From the NCBI GenBank assembly GCA_038363925.1, contig JAQQWL010000005.1:930001-994000 (forward strand): a DNA stretch of 64,000 bases, read 5' to 3'. This DNA is from Apiospora phragmitis. Taxonomy: Eukaryota > Ascomycota > Sordariomycetes > Amphisphaeriales > Apiosporaceae. A program made the translations under genes and the position numbers. The notes under the pieces are model-generated. The model was not told the origin of the DNA, ran no database searches, and saw only the letters and a list, made by a program, of their open reading frames with translations. This document shows, piece by piece, positions 25,226 to 38,406 of the stretch (position 1 is its first letter; each line of letters begins with the position of its first letter).

Positions 25226-26598
25226 TTATCGCGGCCCCAGCTTCTCCAGAATCTTCGGTCCCTGCTCTTCCCACTCCTGCTTCGAGATCCACATGCTCTC
25301 CTTGTCCGCCATGATGTTGGCCAGCACGGCGCCGCCGAGGAAGACCATGTGCCGGCGCCGCGGCGGGTCCTCTATCCGGACCTTGAACTTGCCGAGCCGC
25401 TCCGGGTTGCCGCCGAGGGCGCGTGTCAGCCAGAGCTGCTTGAGCTCCTTCTCGAGCCGGCTCGGCAGGCCCGGGTACATGCTGCTGCCGCCCGACAAGA
25501 CAATAGCTTTAAAGAGCGACGAGCGCACGTCGACGTCGGCGGCCTGGATCGTGTTGAAGAGGAACTCGGCGATGCCCGGCTGCTCGCAGTCGACCAGGTG
25601 CGGCTGGAAGAGGCACTCGGGCGCCTCGAAGCGCTCGCTGCCGACACGGATGACGCGGCCGTCGGGCAGCGTGTAGCTCTCGACCAGGACCGTCGTGTCC
25701 TCGCTGAGGCGCTTGTCCAGCTCGAGGTCGTACGAGACGTAGCAGAGCTTCTCCTTAATCTGGCGCACCGTCTCGAAGTCGGCCGTGCGGTTGAGGGCGT
25801 AGCCGCGGCGGAGCAGCAGGGAGATCAGGTTGCGGGTCACGTCGCGGCCGGCGACGTCCAGACGCCGCGTCAGGTGGTTCAGCACCACAGATTCGTACAC
25901 GGGCACGATATGTGTTACACCGTCGCCAGAGTCGACGACGACACCGGAGCTGAGACCTGCAGGAAGAAGTGAGTGGTTAGTATGGTAGCTCGGCAGCTAG
26001 GCAGGTAGCAAGGATAAACTGTTGTTGTCGACTGACCTTGGGCATAGAGGGCAAGCACGGCCTGGATGGCCACGTATACACCGCCAAAGTTGTAGCGCTC
26101 AAACATGACCTCGGTCATCTGCTCCGGTTCTTCAGGGGGTTCATGGGGGGCTCGGTCAACAGGATCTTGCGGCCGGTAGGGTCCATCTTCATCTTCTCGA
26201 AGAAGGTATAATCCCAGAGGTGCTGCATGTCATCCCACTTCTTTACGATGCCGTTCTCCATGGGGTAGCTGATCTGGAGCATGGTGCGGGCGGCGGCGGC
26301 CTCGTCACCGCACATGATGTCCTTGATGACCATATCGTTGGTCTTGGCACCCTTTTCTTCGGATCGCAGGATGGGTCGGCCGACAATCGAGGGGTATTGG
26401 AATTCGGGGAAGTTCTGAGCGGCGTATCCGACCTTAAGGAAACCGGTGCCGCCGTCCAGGACTAGAAGAGGGGGCGAAAACAGGTCAGTATGTACACGGT
26501 GCGGTGTGTTGGGCGTCCTGGCGACGAGCAGCCAGGCTGACACGACAGGGTTACGGAGGGCGGCGTGCGCACTGACCGATAGGAGGAGGAGAGGCCAT
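25226..26598 (-). CDS. arp2: Actin-related protein 2 (Arp2/3 complex subunit)
   Basis: Arp2 and Arp3 form the first two subunits of a new actin branch in cortical patches and hyphal tips. Exon 1 is 26598-26577 (MASPPPI plus one base, donor GTCAGT), exon 2 is 26461-26037, the second intron is 26036-25957 (GTCAGT...CTGCAG), exon 3 is 25956-25226, ending EKLGPR. The actin-fold signatures [55 protein letters not shown] and [17 protein letters not shown] are intact. One base is missing near plus-strand 26124-26125: the frame breaks at [13 protein letters not shown] and resumes at [15 protein letters not shown]; with an added G the protein is 392 residues, normal for Arp2. Because the gene is normally essential and everything else is intact, a consensus error is more likely than inactivation. 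Confidence 0.95.
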
Positions 26599-27654
26599 GG
26601 TTGATTAGGCACCGCAAGAGTCGTGGAGGAAGGGCAGAAGTCGGGAGGTGGATGGTAGGTCGAGAGTGTGTTGCCGTCTCGGCCTGGGATGAGGTGTCAA
26701 GTGTCGACCTGACAATTGAGGGTGTCGTCAATTAGGCGGATGAGGGTGGGATTGATGGCCCCCAGCTGAGTAATCATGCGGGCCGTACGATTGGGATAGG
26801 GATTGGGATTGGGTTGGATTGGATTGCCAACCTCCAAGGCTTCCTTGAACGAACCAACTTCACTCCCGGGCGCCGCTAAAGGTGCAGGTGTTCCATACGT
26901 AATGCCCCGCCCCGCCTCCTTTCGCGGGCAGCACCATCGCATCGGACTTTCATTCTTCCAGCTAAGCTCCCCTACCTACCCCGCCTTTTTGTGGCTAGCT
27001 ACAGCGCATCGTGGCTTGCGGCAGTTACACAGAATTCAATGTGCTGAGGCTCTCAATCTCTCGTTTAAGTTGCACAAGTACATATCTTCCAAGACTACAT
27101 GCACAATTCATTCAGCTTAAGGCACGCATGGTCGCCAGAAGTGGTACTGACGAGTTACATGGGGGATTGCTGATGTCCCAGTTTGAAGAGAGTGGGTGTA
27201 CGTGTACATGTGTGTATTTTCATTCCGAGGAGTTCGGGTTTGCTGCAACGGTTGCCTTTCCCCACGACTGGTAAATCTCTCAAATGCTTCTGAAACTCAC
27301 ACTATGGACGATTTTCCCTTTGGTTACCCCAATCGCCGGCGTCGATATTACTTGTTCTGGCCAACGCCCTACCTTTGATTGGTTGAACTCTGCTCTCCAC
27401 GTCTCCTCTCAACGGGGCCAAAGCTCACCCGAGCTACTGACAATAAGCAAAACCGCCCTCAGTACTTTGCCATCAGTCAAGCCGTTGAGGATATCCAAAC
27501 TTGGAGGACATCCCTTGAATCACAGAACATAACGGAAGCGAGGGTCCTATGAGTGATCCGTGTCAGCATGTCAACGGGATGCGTGATATTGGAGACCGTT
27601 CTGCAACTTACTTCGAAATCCGTCAAATCCGCCGATATCTCGTCTAGCACTGGG
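26599..27654. other. Upstream region of arp2 and 3' region of the permease
   Basis: A TTGGGAT-type short tandem motif at 26,789-26,822 lies in the arp2 upstream region. No coding frame is supported. Confidence 0.55.
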
Positions 27655-29345
27655 TCATTTCCCTCTCGGGGGCTGCCGGAGGCCTGGCCCCGCCTCTTTG
27701 TTCCGCCGGACCAAGAGCAGCCGCAGTCCAAGCGCGATCGTCATCTGCGCCGCCGAGCACGCGATGATGAGCTTGCAGCCCGTCGGGTAGGTCGGCTTCT
27801 CCGCGTCGAGGAAGGCATGCGGCCCGATGACGTTCCCGGCGCAGTACGCGGCGAAGACGATAGCAGTGGCCGTCGTGCGCTTGGTGTAGCCGCCCAGGTT
27901 CGTGGCCGGCATCTGCAGCGCGAGCACGAGCGACGTCACGAAGGAGCCGCAGATGTAGTACCCGAACAGCACGCCCATCATGCCCTGCCCCCGGTCCAGC
28001 CGCCAGATCAGGCAGATGCCCACCACCGTGGGCACCAGGTATGCGGCCATGATGATGGTCCGGATGTCGCGGAACCGCGACGCCAGGTACGTGCCCGTCA
28101 GGATCCAGAGGACTTGGAAGGCGCCTTGCGGGATTCCGAAGGCGGTCGTGAGGAGAGGGTCGTTGACCACGCCCTTGATGATGAGTTTGCCGAAGTTGGC
28201 GATCTGTATGGTATGGGGTCAGCGAGCTCTGGCATCCAATTCATTCGGGCAAACGAAAGGGTATGAGATCTTACTCCGCCATTGATGGTTTCATTCAGCA
28301 GAGTAAACAAGGTTAGTAGCCAGACCTGGGGATCCATCAATGCCTCTTTGATCTGGTACGGCTTGATGGACCGGTTGAGGATGCCGGTGCGGCCGACCTT
28401 GCCGCGAGCGATAAGGGTTGCTTTCTCTTCGAGGGTGAAGCGTTTGGCTGTGATAATATCATCAGGCAGAAAGAAGAACAGCAGGGCACCCCAGAGAATA
28501 GTGACACCGCCGCAGAGAAGAAAGATGGCTTTCCAAACGGGAAAGGTCTTGATCTGCCCAATGGCATAACTCAGAATCCCACCCAACATCGAGCCGACAC
28601 CGTTGCAGCTGATGAAGATGCCCGCCCGAAACGGCTGCTCGTCGCGAGTGTACTAGCACACCGTCTATCAGCACTTTCTCATACTTCAGGTCAGGGGGGC
28701 TTGTCTTCACTCACCCACATGCCGACAATCATGATGGTTAGAGGGGTGATGGCGCTCTCAAAGATTCCCAGCAGGAAACGACAGGCCAACATGCCGCCGA
28801 AGTTATGCGTCGCCGCGGTGATCATGAGGATGGACCCCCATGTGACGACGCAGCCGCAGATGACCTTGGCCATGAGCGTGCGTTGGGCCAGGTAGCTCCA
28901 TGGATAATCGGCGACCAGGTAAGCCAGGTAGAAGGCTGAGGCGAACCAGCTGTATTGGTCCTGGTTGATTCCAGTATCTCTGAAGAGGTCAAACACGGCG
29001 GCGTAGGAAAGCGCTTGCTTGTCGACATCTATGACACGTTTGTTTCCCCTATTAGCCTAATGTTTTGCCTAGAGCGGAGACGGGGGCCTTGCGACTATGC
29101 TTACACTGAAGGATGCCGGTTCCTGCTAGCAATGGCAACAAGACGAAGTCAACCTTGCGGACAAGGCGTTTGACTGCCGCTTGGTCGCTCAGTAGCTCTC
29201 CGAGGTACTCATGGGTGAGATTGTTGTCCCGGAGGAACGTCTCAGTGGCATCTAGATCGTGGGTGACGGGCACATCTGCGATGCTGATGGATTCTCCTCT
29301 CTTGGTCTCGGGATCGACCTTGTCGTCGACCTTTTTGTCTTCCAT
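27655..29345 (-). CDS. Allantoate permease-type MFS transporter (Dal5-like, anion:cation symporter family)
   Basis: Plasma-membrane carrier of the ACS/Dal5 branch of the MFS, which imports allantoate, ureidosuccinate, vitamins or related organic anions. Four exons are clear: 29345-29105, 29028-28715, 28652-28275 and 28203-27655, with donors GTAAGC, GTGAGT, GTAAGA and AG acceptors; the total is exactly 493 residues with no frame problem. Seen motifs: KVDFVLLPLL then YVDKQALSYAAVFDL at the first TM, DYPWSYLAQR, WGSILMITAATHNFGGMLACRFLLGIFES, IMIVGMWYTRDEQPFRAG (the family GMWY.R.EQ motif), and WLLTLFTLLNETINGG. ATG 29345 (MEDKKVDDKVD) gives the usual hydrophilic N-terminus. It is the only multi-exon gene here that reads cleanly. 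It diverges from a carboxylesterase across about 490 bp. Confidence 0.93.
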
Positions 29346-29838
29346 TTTCAAAAACTGAAGGGTCCAAAATAGGTGAGTGATCGTTGTGATGTTCAAGGTA
29401 GGCGCAATGAGCGACTCGCCGGAAACCGGTGTCTTTGAGAAGTATCCTGCCTATCTGCACATTTGCTCTATCTAAGGTCTTATCATCCATTGGTCACCCA
29501 AAACCGGTTATGCTAGCCGTTGACCCCAGGTTTGCTGATCTATGAGCGATGGAGAGACCGGGCCCCACAGCCCCTGGGGCCGCCAGCCAATGAAGACGAT
29601 GGCCATATCACCGGGCACATGTCCGAATGTAACGTCCAACTTGATCGGAGCGGCGCCGATGCAACTACTAGTCTCTGTTAGTCGATAGACAAGCCCATTG
29701 AGCTCCAACTCACTCCAAACGCCAATAGATCGCCGCAATCGGGTGTGACAAAAAGAGTACCGCCCACCCCTCATTTCTCAGTTAACAAATATTCCCCTAC
29801 CGTATTGCCCAGAAACTAGTTAGCCCATCATTCTAATT
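29346..29838. promoter_or_regulatory. Shared divergent promoter region
   Basis: 493 bp between the start codons of the Dal5-like permease (-) and the carboxylesterase (+). Contains GATA-core hexamers (for example CTATCT at 29,452 and TTATCA at 29,479), which in fungi can bind AreA-type nitrogen regulators; such short cores also occur by chance. No open frame is supported here. Confidence 0.4.
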
Positions 29839-31635
<1,797 letters not shown>

Positions 31636-32153
31636 CTAAGTTGGCAAGAAATTGGAATATCAACCAATGGATAATACGCTGTCGGCCTCTACGAAACAGC
31701 AGTGATATAGGTATCAGTATAGTTTACCTTGCAGGCTGCCAAGTCTAAGGTATCGCCATGGTACGAAAAGTAGTGTCTCATTATACGAACAGTGCTTTCA
31801 TATTCTCTCCATCTAGTGTTTCCTGTTAGCGATCGATTTGATTTATTAACAAAGAGTAGAAAATGCCGTGTTTAGTGACAAAAAGGGGCGCGCACTAGGG
31901 GTGACAAGGATCCGGTTGTTAATCTTAGCCACTGTGGTCAGCCACCACCTACAACATCTTATACAACAGGCTGAGAAAAAGCAACGTCTTTCAATCGGCT
32001 ATTGATTCATTATACCAACCATAAGGTAATACATGATTGACTGCAAAGCGGGGAAGCTGCGGCGGATCAATATGCAAGTGAATACATACATACCTAGATT
32101 TCCCTTTCCGGCTGTTAGGCGCAGCACTATTGTGCAGCTGACTGGATGAGAAG
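31636..32153. other. Intergenic, no gene supported
   Basis: AT-richer than its surroundings, with stops in all frames. Probably the 3' UTR of the esterase and the promoter of the HET gene. Confidence 0.6.
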
Positions 32154-34224
32154 ATGACTGATTATACCTACCAGAGCCTACAAGACCCCCTTCAAGATAT
32201 ATGACTTGTCGAGCTACTCCCTGGCCAAGCAGGCGCAGAGATGCATCTCAGGATCATCCATACCGCCCTGCCTACATCTCCAGACTCGCATGGGGGTTTG
32301 CCAGGGCCTCGCGTCTTAAGCGATATCCGCCGTGGACTACCAATACCATGGCTTGCATGCGAGACCTTGGAGGGTCCGATCGTGTTCTTCAACGACGTGA
32401 CGCACGAGACTTCGTGGTCTCATCCCGACGGCCCTACTACTACTACTCTCGGAGATTCTCTCCCAGAATCGAGGGTCCAGTTTGAGGCTCTTTCCTATAC
32501 CTGGGGCAGTCCAGAGGACCCGAAAGTAGCCTATGTTCAAGAAGATGGCGAGTACGGCGGCGAAAAGGTGGTACGCGATATAAAGATTCAGCAAAATCTA
32601 GCCGAAGCACTGCACCACCTGCGATGCACAGATACGACCCGGACTCTTTGGATCGATGCCATCTGCATCAACCAGCGGGATGAAAACGAGCGCAACGAGC
32701 ACCCCCTGCTGTACAGCCTGGAGGACTTCACGGCCATCTACGGGGTGCTGGCCCGGCCCTGGTTCGAGCGCGTCTGAATCGTGCAAGAGATCCAGCTGGC
32801 CAGCCCGCGCTCCTCCGTCGTCCAGTGCGGCGTCCACGCCCTGCCGTGGCGGCTGTTCCGGCGGGCCGTGCTCTGCATCCAGATGAAGAAGGCGGTCCTC
32901 CCGCACCAGCCGCTGATGTCGAGGCTCATGCAGGTGCGCAATCTTGTCGACTGCGCCGTCCAGCTCAGCCTGCCGCGCCTGCCGCGCCTGACGCGCCGCC
33001 ACCGCGATCGGCTGTGTGGCGACCCGCGGGACAAGGTGTACGGCATCCTGAGCACCACGACGCTGGCCCTGCGAGCCCGTATCACGCCACAGTACTCCAA
33101 CACGGTCAACCAGGTCTACCGAGACACCTTCCTCGCCCACTACGAGGTGACGCAGAGGTTGGAGCTCTTCACCGACTGCAGCCTGCGGACGTGTCCGCCC
33201 GGCTGGCCTTCTTGGGTGCCCCAGTGGCATTCCATGGCAAACCACGGACAGCCGTTTCGTCTCATGTTTGCGTCAGGCCTCTCACGAGCCGAAGCCCAGT
33301 TCATCCATTTCGATATCCTACGAGCCACCGGGGTTCAATGTGCCGTGATTGCAAGCGTGAGCCAAGCAGCCGAGAGCCAGGACCCGCGTGATATATTGGA
33401 GGCGATCCGGTCCTGGGCTAATATTCCGGACTTCGGCTCGGGTGGCTATGTGACCGGCGAGAATGAAATGGAGGCATTTGCCACGGTCCTCTGCGGGCAT
33501 AGGACGCGTGAACGCTATCCACGCTTGCATTCCAGCCCGACCGTGCCGGAATTGTCGAAGATGGTCAGAGACGAGATACTGCACACTTCTCGCAAAGATG
33601 ACCTCGCAGAGAACCGAAACCTAACCGGCATCCTCGAGCTAGTCAGAGACAAGACATTCATCCAATCTGCAGAGGGATATTTCGGGTTAGGGCCCGAGGA
33701 CTCTCAAGTGGGTAAGTTTTGCTTCTCAAAAGGGGCAGTTTCCGGCTACTAATAACAGCTAAAGTCAACGAACCACTGCACAGGTGACATAATATGTGTC
33801 TTGTTGGGAACCCACCTCCCCCTCGTGCTACGACCTTCTTCCCCGGACGGGACAGGAACCTTCCGCCTGGTCGGCGAGTGCTGCCTGCACGGCCTGCACG
33901 ACGCCACGAGCCTCCTCGGCCCGCTGCCGCCGGGTTGGCGGGTGCAGGCCGCGTTCGACGCGAGCGGGCTCGCCCGGTACTCGTACTACGACAGCGCCAC
34001 CGGCACGGCGCTGGAAGACGACCCGCGTCTGCCCGCTCTCGGCGACGGCGACGGCGGCGCCCGATACGAGCGCGTAGATCTGGAGAGGACGGCGGACGAT
34101 CCCATTGTCACGACGCGGTTCCGGGACCGGAAGAGCGGGGGGGTATGTCAACTTTGATCCGCGCATGCTGCCGGACGCGTTACGCTCGCGCGGAGTCCCT
34201 TTACGGGATTTTGATATAGTGTAA
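32154..34224 (+). pseudogene. WW-HET heterokaryon-incompatibility protein, decayed
   Basis: Member of the fungal HET family, which mediates allorecognition cell death. ATG 32154 gives MTDYTYQSLQDPLQDI, then TGA at 32202-32204 where LVELLPGQ follows (family Arg, CGA to TGA). A WW domain follows (LPIPW ... GPIVFFNDVTHETSWSHP). HET motifs are FEALSYTWGSP and LWIDAICINQRDENER. The segment normally between NQRDE and LARPWFERVW is largely missing, and that Trp is TGA at 32775-32777. The rest is VQEIQLA, DPRDKVYGIL and, after an intron 33712-33783 (GTAAGT...CACAG), DIICVLLGTHLPLVLR and GECCLHGLHDATSLLG, a second WW-like unit LPPGWRVQ...YYDSATGTALEDDPRL, and a tail NFDPRMLPDALRSRG ending at TAA 34222. 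One G too many in the run 34137-34143 shifts the tail. Corrected length is 665 codons. Two stops and the internal deletion indicate a real pseudogene. Confidence 0.82.
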
Positions 34225-34312
34225 GAAGGATTATGGCGGCCCGGACTTAATATATCTTGGTAATCATCAAAACCGTGCGTAGCGATTTAGCCTTCGCAAC
34301 TCAGTCAGTTAA

Positions 34313-34666
34313 AATGTGGTCCAAGGGGGTGTCATTGGTATTCCAGACTTCTCGCACCAGCTCATCAACCTGGAGGACTGCGGCCTGCTGCACGTCGCCG
34401 CGCTGACACTGCCCGATGTGGCGGGCGAGCGCATCCTGGCCGGCGGGGCGGCCTTCACCTACAACGATATCCTGGACGCGATGAGGGAGATGGACCCCTC
34501 CCGGGCCCTGCCGGAGCGCTCCGACTTCCGCTGCGCCGAAGTCAAGGCTACCCTTGAGCAGACCAGATTTAAAGAGCTGCTGGCTAGACTTGGTAAACCG
34601 GAGCCCACGGGCTTTGTCGAAAGCATCAGACAGGCAATCACGACGGGGGAAGCCCTTCCTATCTGA
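34313..34666 (+). pseudogene. C-terminal fragment of an NAD-dependent epimerase/SDR gene
   Basis: About 115 residues matching the end of extended short-chain dehydrogenases (dihydroflavonol reductase/GRE2-like): NLEDCGLLHVAALTLPDVAG, AFTYNDILDAMREMDPSRAL and a final amphipathic helix GFVESIRQAITTG. The N-terminal Rossmann half with the TGxxGxxG motif and catalytic YxxxK is absent upstream, where the HET gene ends only about 90 bp away. It is therefore a truncated remnant, lying close to the border of the transposon block. No in-frame stop occurs inside it. Confidence 0.7.
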
Positions 34667-34709
34667 ATCTGGCCATTGTTCACGTTGTGCGTCATACATC
34701 TGCAGATAC

Positions 34710-34710
34710 T

Positions 34711-34741
<31 letters not shown>

Positions 34742-34743
34742 AG
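34710..34743. repeat. (TG)n(AG)n microsatellite
   Basis: A TG run followed directly by an AG run just downstream of the SDR fragment. Confidence 0.9.
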
Positions 34744-35173
34744 AGTACTATTGGATATCCTCATAGGTATTATAAAGACGTGACGATTGGGTTTCTATAA
34801 AAGTAGCTATATAGATCAATTATGGAAAACTCGCCTTCGCAGAACAAATCATGCGAGGCCACACAGCAAGATACTGGCATTCTGACATAGAAGTGGAAGG
34901 GCAAGAACTTGAAAAGGGGGGGACAGCGCCTGGCCGCTGAAAGTCAGCCACGTATCTCTCGAGCCAAATACGGATCAACGAATAACGATCCGTAGGACGA
35001 AAGACGGCACCCTACCTAATTAATTATTGTATTTCATCCAGGGGAGACTCGTTCGGTTTGGACTCATACCAAGTTGCCCCGGTAGAAACAGAAGACGACT
35101 AATAACATGTGATTGCAAGGAGGGGTAGTAATTATGGGCCAGATGAATGGATACTACTAAACGCGTTACTAAC
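34744..35173. other. Transition zone before the AT-rich block
   Basis: Mixed composition with no frame or repeat recognised. The sharp drop in GC begins directly downstream, at the inverted repeat of the Fot-type element. Confidence 0.6.
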
Positions 35174-35175
35174 TA

Positions 35176-35219
35176 AGCCAGCTGACGGTGCTACGGTCAC
35201 CCCATACAACGGCGACCCT
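35176..35219 (+). repeat. Left terminal inverted repeat of Fot-type element
   Basis: 44 bp, preceded by TA. Its reverse complement matches 37051-37094 except for one transition of RIP type (TG to TA). Confidence 0.9.
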
Positions 35220-35969
35220 AAAAACCAATAATAATACTACATAATAATAATACGAATAATTTAATTAAAAATTAATATAAAATCTTAAAAACACCGTTTT
35301 TAGTCCCGAAACGTTTTTATAACACTCTTAATCTTAGATTTAGAGTTAGATTTAATTATAACGGTTTCCGGCGCTAACGATAAAAGAGTAATAGCTTAAG
35401 GTTCTAGTGTAACGCTATTTATCTCCTTTTTAATTACTATAGCATTTTATATACGCGTAAACTTTTAGTTAAGGTTAAATATTACTCTTTTCTCTTTTTA
35501 CCTCTTTCTTTCTCTAAATTACCTTTTAAAACTAACTTCTCGTACTCTAATTAGCCGATCTAGCCGTTTAAAATATCTAGACTTTTTTAAAACTTCCGGA
35601 ATAAAACCCGGCGCGTCGCGCCATCGAAAATAATATTATTACTACTAAGCGTATCTATTAACTCTTTAATCTAGCGGTTAATCGTAAATATTAATAACGC
35701 TATAAAAGAGAATTATTTATTAAAAACATGGGGGGAAGCTTAAATAGTTTTGCCTCTACCTAATCTTCTATCCTCTAATTCCGGCTATTAAGGGGCTTAT
35801 TAATATCGCGAAGGAATATACTAGTTACGGCCTAGCCGCCAGCTATTATATACGGCTAAAATATAAACCTTCTAGCTAACTTATAATACTAAAAGAAGTC
35901 CTTCTTATTTATATTTATATTATTAAGCTCTATATAATATAAAGTTACCTTTTAATAATAAGTATCTTT

Positions 35970-36120
35970 TAATATATTAAAAAAACTAAGATCTAAAGGT
36001 TATAATAAGTGTAACGAGTATGCTAAAAAAAAGAGAAGCTATATTTTATACTTTAAACACGTTATAATAAAGTCCTCGCTTCCGTAACTAGCGTAGCTAT
36101 CTAAAATAATAAACCGCCAC
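35970..36120 (-). pseudogene. DDE transposase core remnant (Fot/pogo)
   Basis: On the minus strand one frame reads WRFIILDSYASYGSEDF, then, with stops in place of Gln or other codons, LLFFLAYSLHLL-stop-PLDLSFF. This is the family pattern with the second catalytic Asp (ILD.Y.S) followed by LPAHSSHxLQPLD. Changes such as Pro to Leu, His to Tyr and Gln to stop are all C-to-T, as RIP produces. Not functional. Confidence 0.8.
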
Positions 36121-37050
36121 TAATCCTCGTTTTTAAGCTTTATATAAGGAATAAAAACCTTATTTAACTATACTAAGGCTAGCTCTTTATTAGTCTAGCC
36201 TTTAAGGGATACCGTAAAAACTTAATCCTCTATAGCATCCGTTAACGAGTCCTCCTCCTCCGGAAATTATTACTACTGGTCCTATTAACCCTTAAATATA
36301 ATAAGAGGAGGTAAAGCGCGGCTTAAAGCGTTATTATATTCGACCGCAGAAGCTTATTTTCGGTTAAAGGAGTCTACAACTAGTATTTTCTTTATTCTAA
36401 CAAGTCTAATAACTATTATATTCGTTCCACAGCCGAGCTAATTACCGATCTCGTCGACGTTAAACCGAAACTCCGGAGAGATCGATTTTAAAATAGGATT
36501 ATTAAGCCGCTCGAAAAACTCGATAATTTTCTTTACGGAAGTTACGTTAAGCTTTAAGAAATTTATCCTCTTAAAAAAAGTAGTACCGATAGATAAATAA
36601 TAAGTAATAAATTTTTTAACCTAGTGTTTACCGAGTATTATATTAATTTCGTTAATTTAAAAAATTTATTAAATAAACATTTAAAAAATAACGTACGCGG
36701 TAAGTAATTTAAATTATATTATATAAAGTATTAAGTTATAATCTAAAACTCTTCCGTTATTATTAAAGTTTAAAAGGACTTATTTCGTTATTTTATAGTT
36801 TTACGGCCGTAAATCCGAGCCTTTAAGAGTTATTTTAAGGATATTATACTTCTCGGCGGCTTATTTTATTAACGAGCTATTTATAACATTTTAAATCACG
36901 CGTTATAGTGCTAACTCGTTAAGTTTACGGCTTATTAAAAAGAGGAAAAGAAAAGGAAAACGATGGTATTATTCAATTAACTATAAATTAAAAGCTGACT
37001 AGTTTATATACTAATTTATATGTGGTACTATCAGGGGCTATTTAAATTTA

Positions 37051-37094
37051 AGGGTCGCCGTTGCATGGGGTGACCGTAGCACCGTCAGCTGGCT
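37051..37094 (-). repeat. Right terminal inverted repeat of Fot-type element
   Basis: 44 bp partner of the left repeat, followed by TA at 37095-37096. Confidence 0.9.
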
Positions 37095-37096
37095 TA

Positions 37097-37484
37097 TGCC
37101 TCACCCGCCAAGACTGCCTAAATCTCATACGTCGTATTGCATGCCGCCAAACCAAGCTTTTGCCGAGACTTGCCACGTAATTACGGATTACGGAGACTTA
37201 ACTACACGGTTCCAATAGTGCTTAACTCCGGGGATGCTGCGGACGGGAAAGAGACGCATGCAAGACGATGGAGAGCCCCTGATTGGGCAATTGCTAGTCC
37301 TTAAAGTACATACTTGTAGGTACCTCATGCAAAACATTTGATTGAAGACCAGTTCGACTTTCCAAGCTTCTTGGGGCCACCATCTGGGCTCCTTGGCGTT
37401 TATCACCCAGCCAGCCACCCAATCCTCGGCTCGATAATTCCATCCCAGGACAGCTGCTGCAACTCGGAAATTCCCGCCGCTACC
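37097..37484. other. GC-rich island upstream of the MFS fragment
   Basis: Not AT-rich, so outside the RIP-affected repeats. Probably the promoter of the truncated MFS gene; no other frame is supported. Confidence 0.5.
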
Positions 37485-37967
37485 ATGTCTTTGGAGCATA
37501 GTGGTGCTTCGCAACCGAATGATACCACCAACGACATGGCCGAGTTCGGCAGCCGGAACGCCCTGCTCGCCGACTTCGTCGTCTCCGTCTACGTCCTCGG
37601 CCCGCTCGTGCTCGCGCCCGCGTCTGAGCTCTACGGCCGCGCCGTCGTCTACTACGTCTGCAACGCCGGCTTCGCCGTCTTCTCCGTCGCCTGCGGCCTT
37701 CAGCTCCGACCTGGGCATGCTCATCGCCTTTCGTTTCTTCCACGGCTGCTTCGGCTCGGCGCCCGTGACCAACGGTGAGTGGTAACAGCACACGTTTTGT
37801 TTGGCTCCTTTTCTCCTTCTTCTGCCTTCTTTTATTCTGCTGCTGCTGCCAATCTTGCCCTTTTGACATCGTTCACTCTTGCTTGCCCCTTGCTGACCTA
37901 TGCTCCCCATCTTATTCTCTTCCGAAGGCGGGGGTACTATTGCGGACCTGATTCCGCAAGATGCGCA
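37485..37967 (+). pseudogene. MFS drug-transporter gene truncated by repeat DNA
   Basis: N-terminal part of a DHA1-type multidrug MFS protein: [40 protein letters not shown], then after one extra T at 37699-37700 [20 protein letters not shown], an intron 37775-37927 (GTGAGT...CCGAAG), and GGTIADLIPQD. The usual FAFG between YVLG and PLVLAP is missing. The reading ends abruptly near 37,967, where AT-rich DNA begins, and no continuation was found in the window. About five of the expected 12 TM segments are present. It lies stranded between the Fot-type and copia elements. Confidence 0.75.
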
Positions 37968-38198
37968 TTTTAATATATTTATTAAAATATTAAATTTAGT
38001 TTTAATATAACCTAGCTTATATAAGAGACTTATACCCACTTTCGGCACGGCTTTATAATACTTCGAAATATATACGAGACTTAATATAAGCTAGCTTTAT
38101 TTAATTAACGTTTATAACTTATTAATAATAATAAACCTACTCGTTAAAAATATAATAACGGTTATTAAAGAAAGAATATAAGATAAAATAACGATTAT
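37968..38198. other. AT-rich unclassified sequence left of copia
   Basis: RIP-like composition, no frame. It contains the copia target duplicate ATTAT at 38194-38198 and is part of an older repeat into which copia inserted. Confidence 0.5.
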
Positions 38199-38406
38199 TA
38201 TTAAATGAGCTTTCGTACGTACGTATAGGTTCCGGGTTTAATCGGGGTTTAATCGTTATATTTTATTGTTTATATCTATTTTTAATACGAGCTACGAGGG
38301 GTATCGTATACCCCTCTTAATAAAATAGAAAAGGGGTTCGTGCGCGTAGGTACGTGGCACCTCTTTTAAAATAATATAGAAAACCTCAATTGTTACTGTT
38401 TTAATA
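38199..38406 (-). repeat. Copia LTR (3' end of the minus-oriented element)
   Basis: 208 bp; shares the core GCTACGAGGGGTATCGTAT and a ACGTGGCACC box with the other two copies. Confidence 0.85.

Larger units (their letters stand above)
35176..37094 (-). mobile_element. Fot1/pogo-type (Tc1/mariner) DNA transposon, RIP-degraded
   Basis: 1,919 bp bounded by 44 bp terminal inverted repeats starting AGCCAGCTGACGGTGC, with one mismatch (position 31, A against G), flanked on both sides by TA (35174-35175 and 37095-37096), the target site of this superfamily. Fot1-type elements of about 1.9 kb with 44 bp repeats are the known match in size. The interior is AT-rich and stop-riddled, but on the minus strand a DDE transposase core can be followed (see separate entry). 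The repeats kept a normal base composition while the interior lost nearly all CpA/TpG. Confidence 0.88.

Noticed and set aside
25349..25972. 207-codon plus-strand frame opposite Arp2
   Set aside because: Antisense shadow of a GC-rich conserved gene; no domain of its own.
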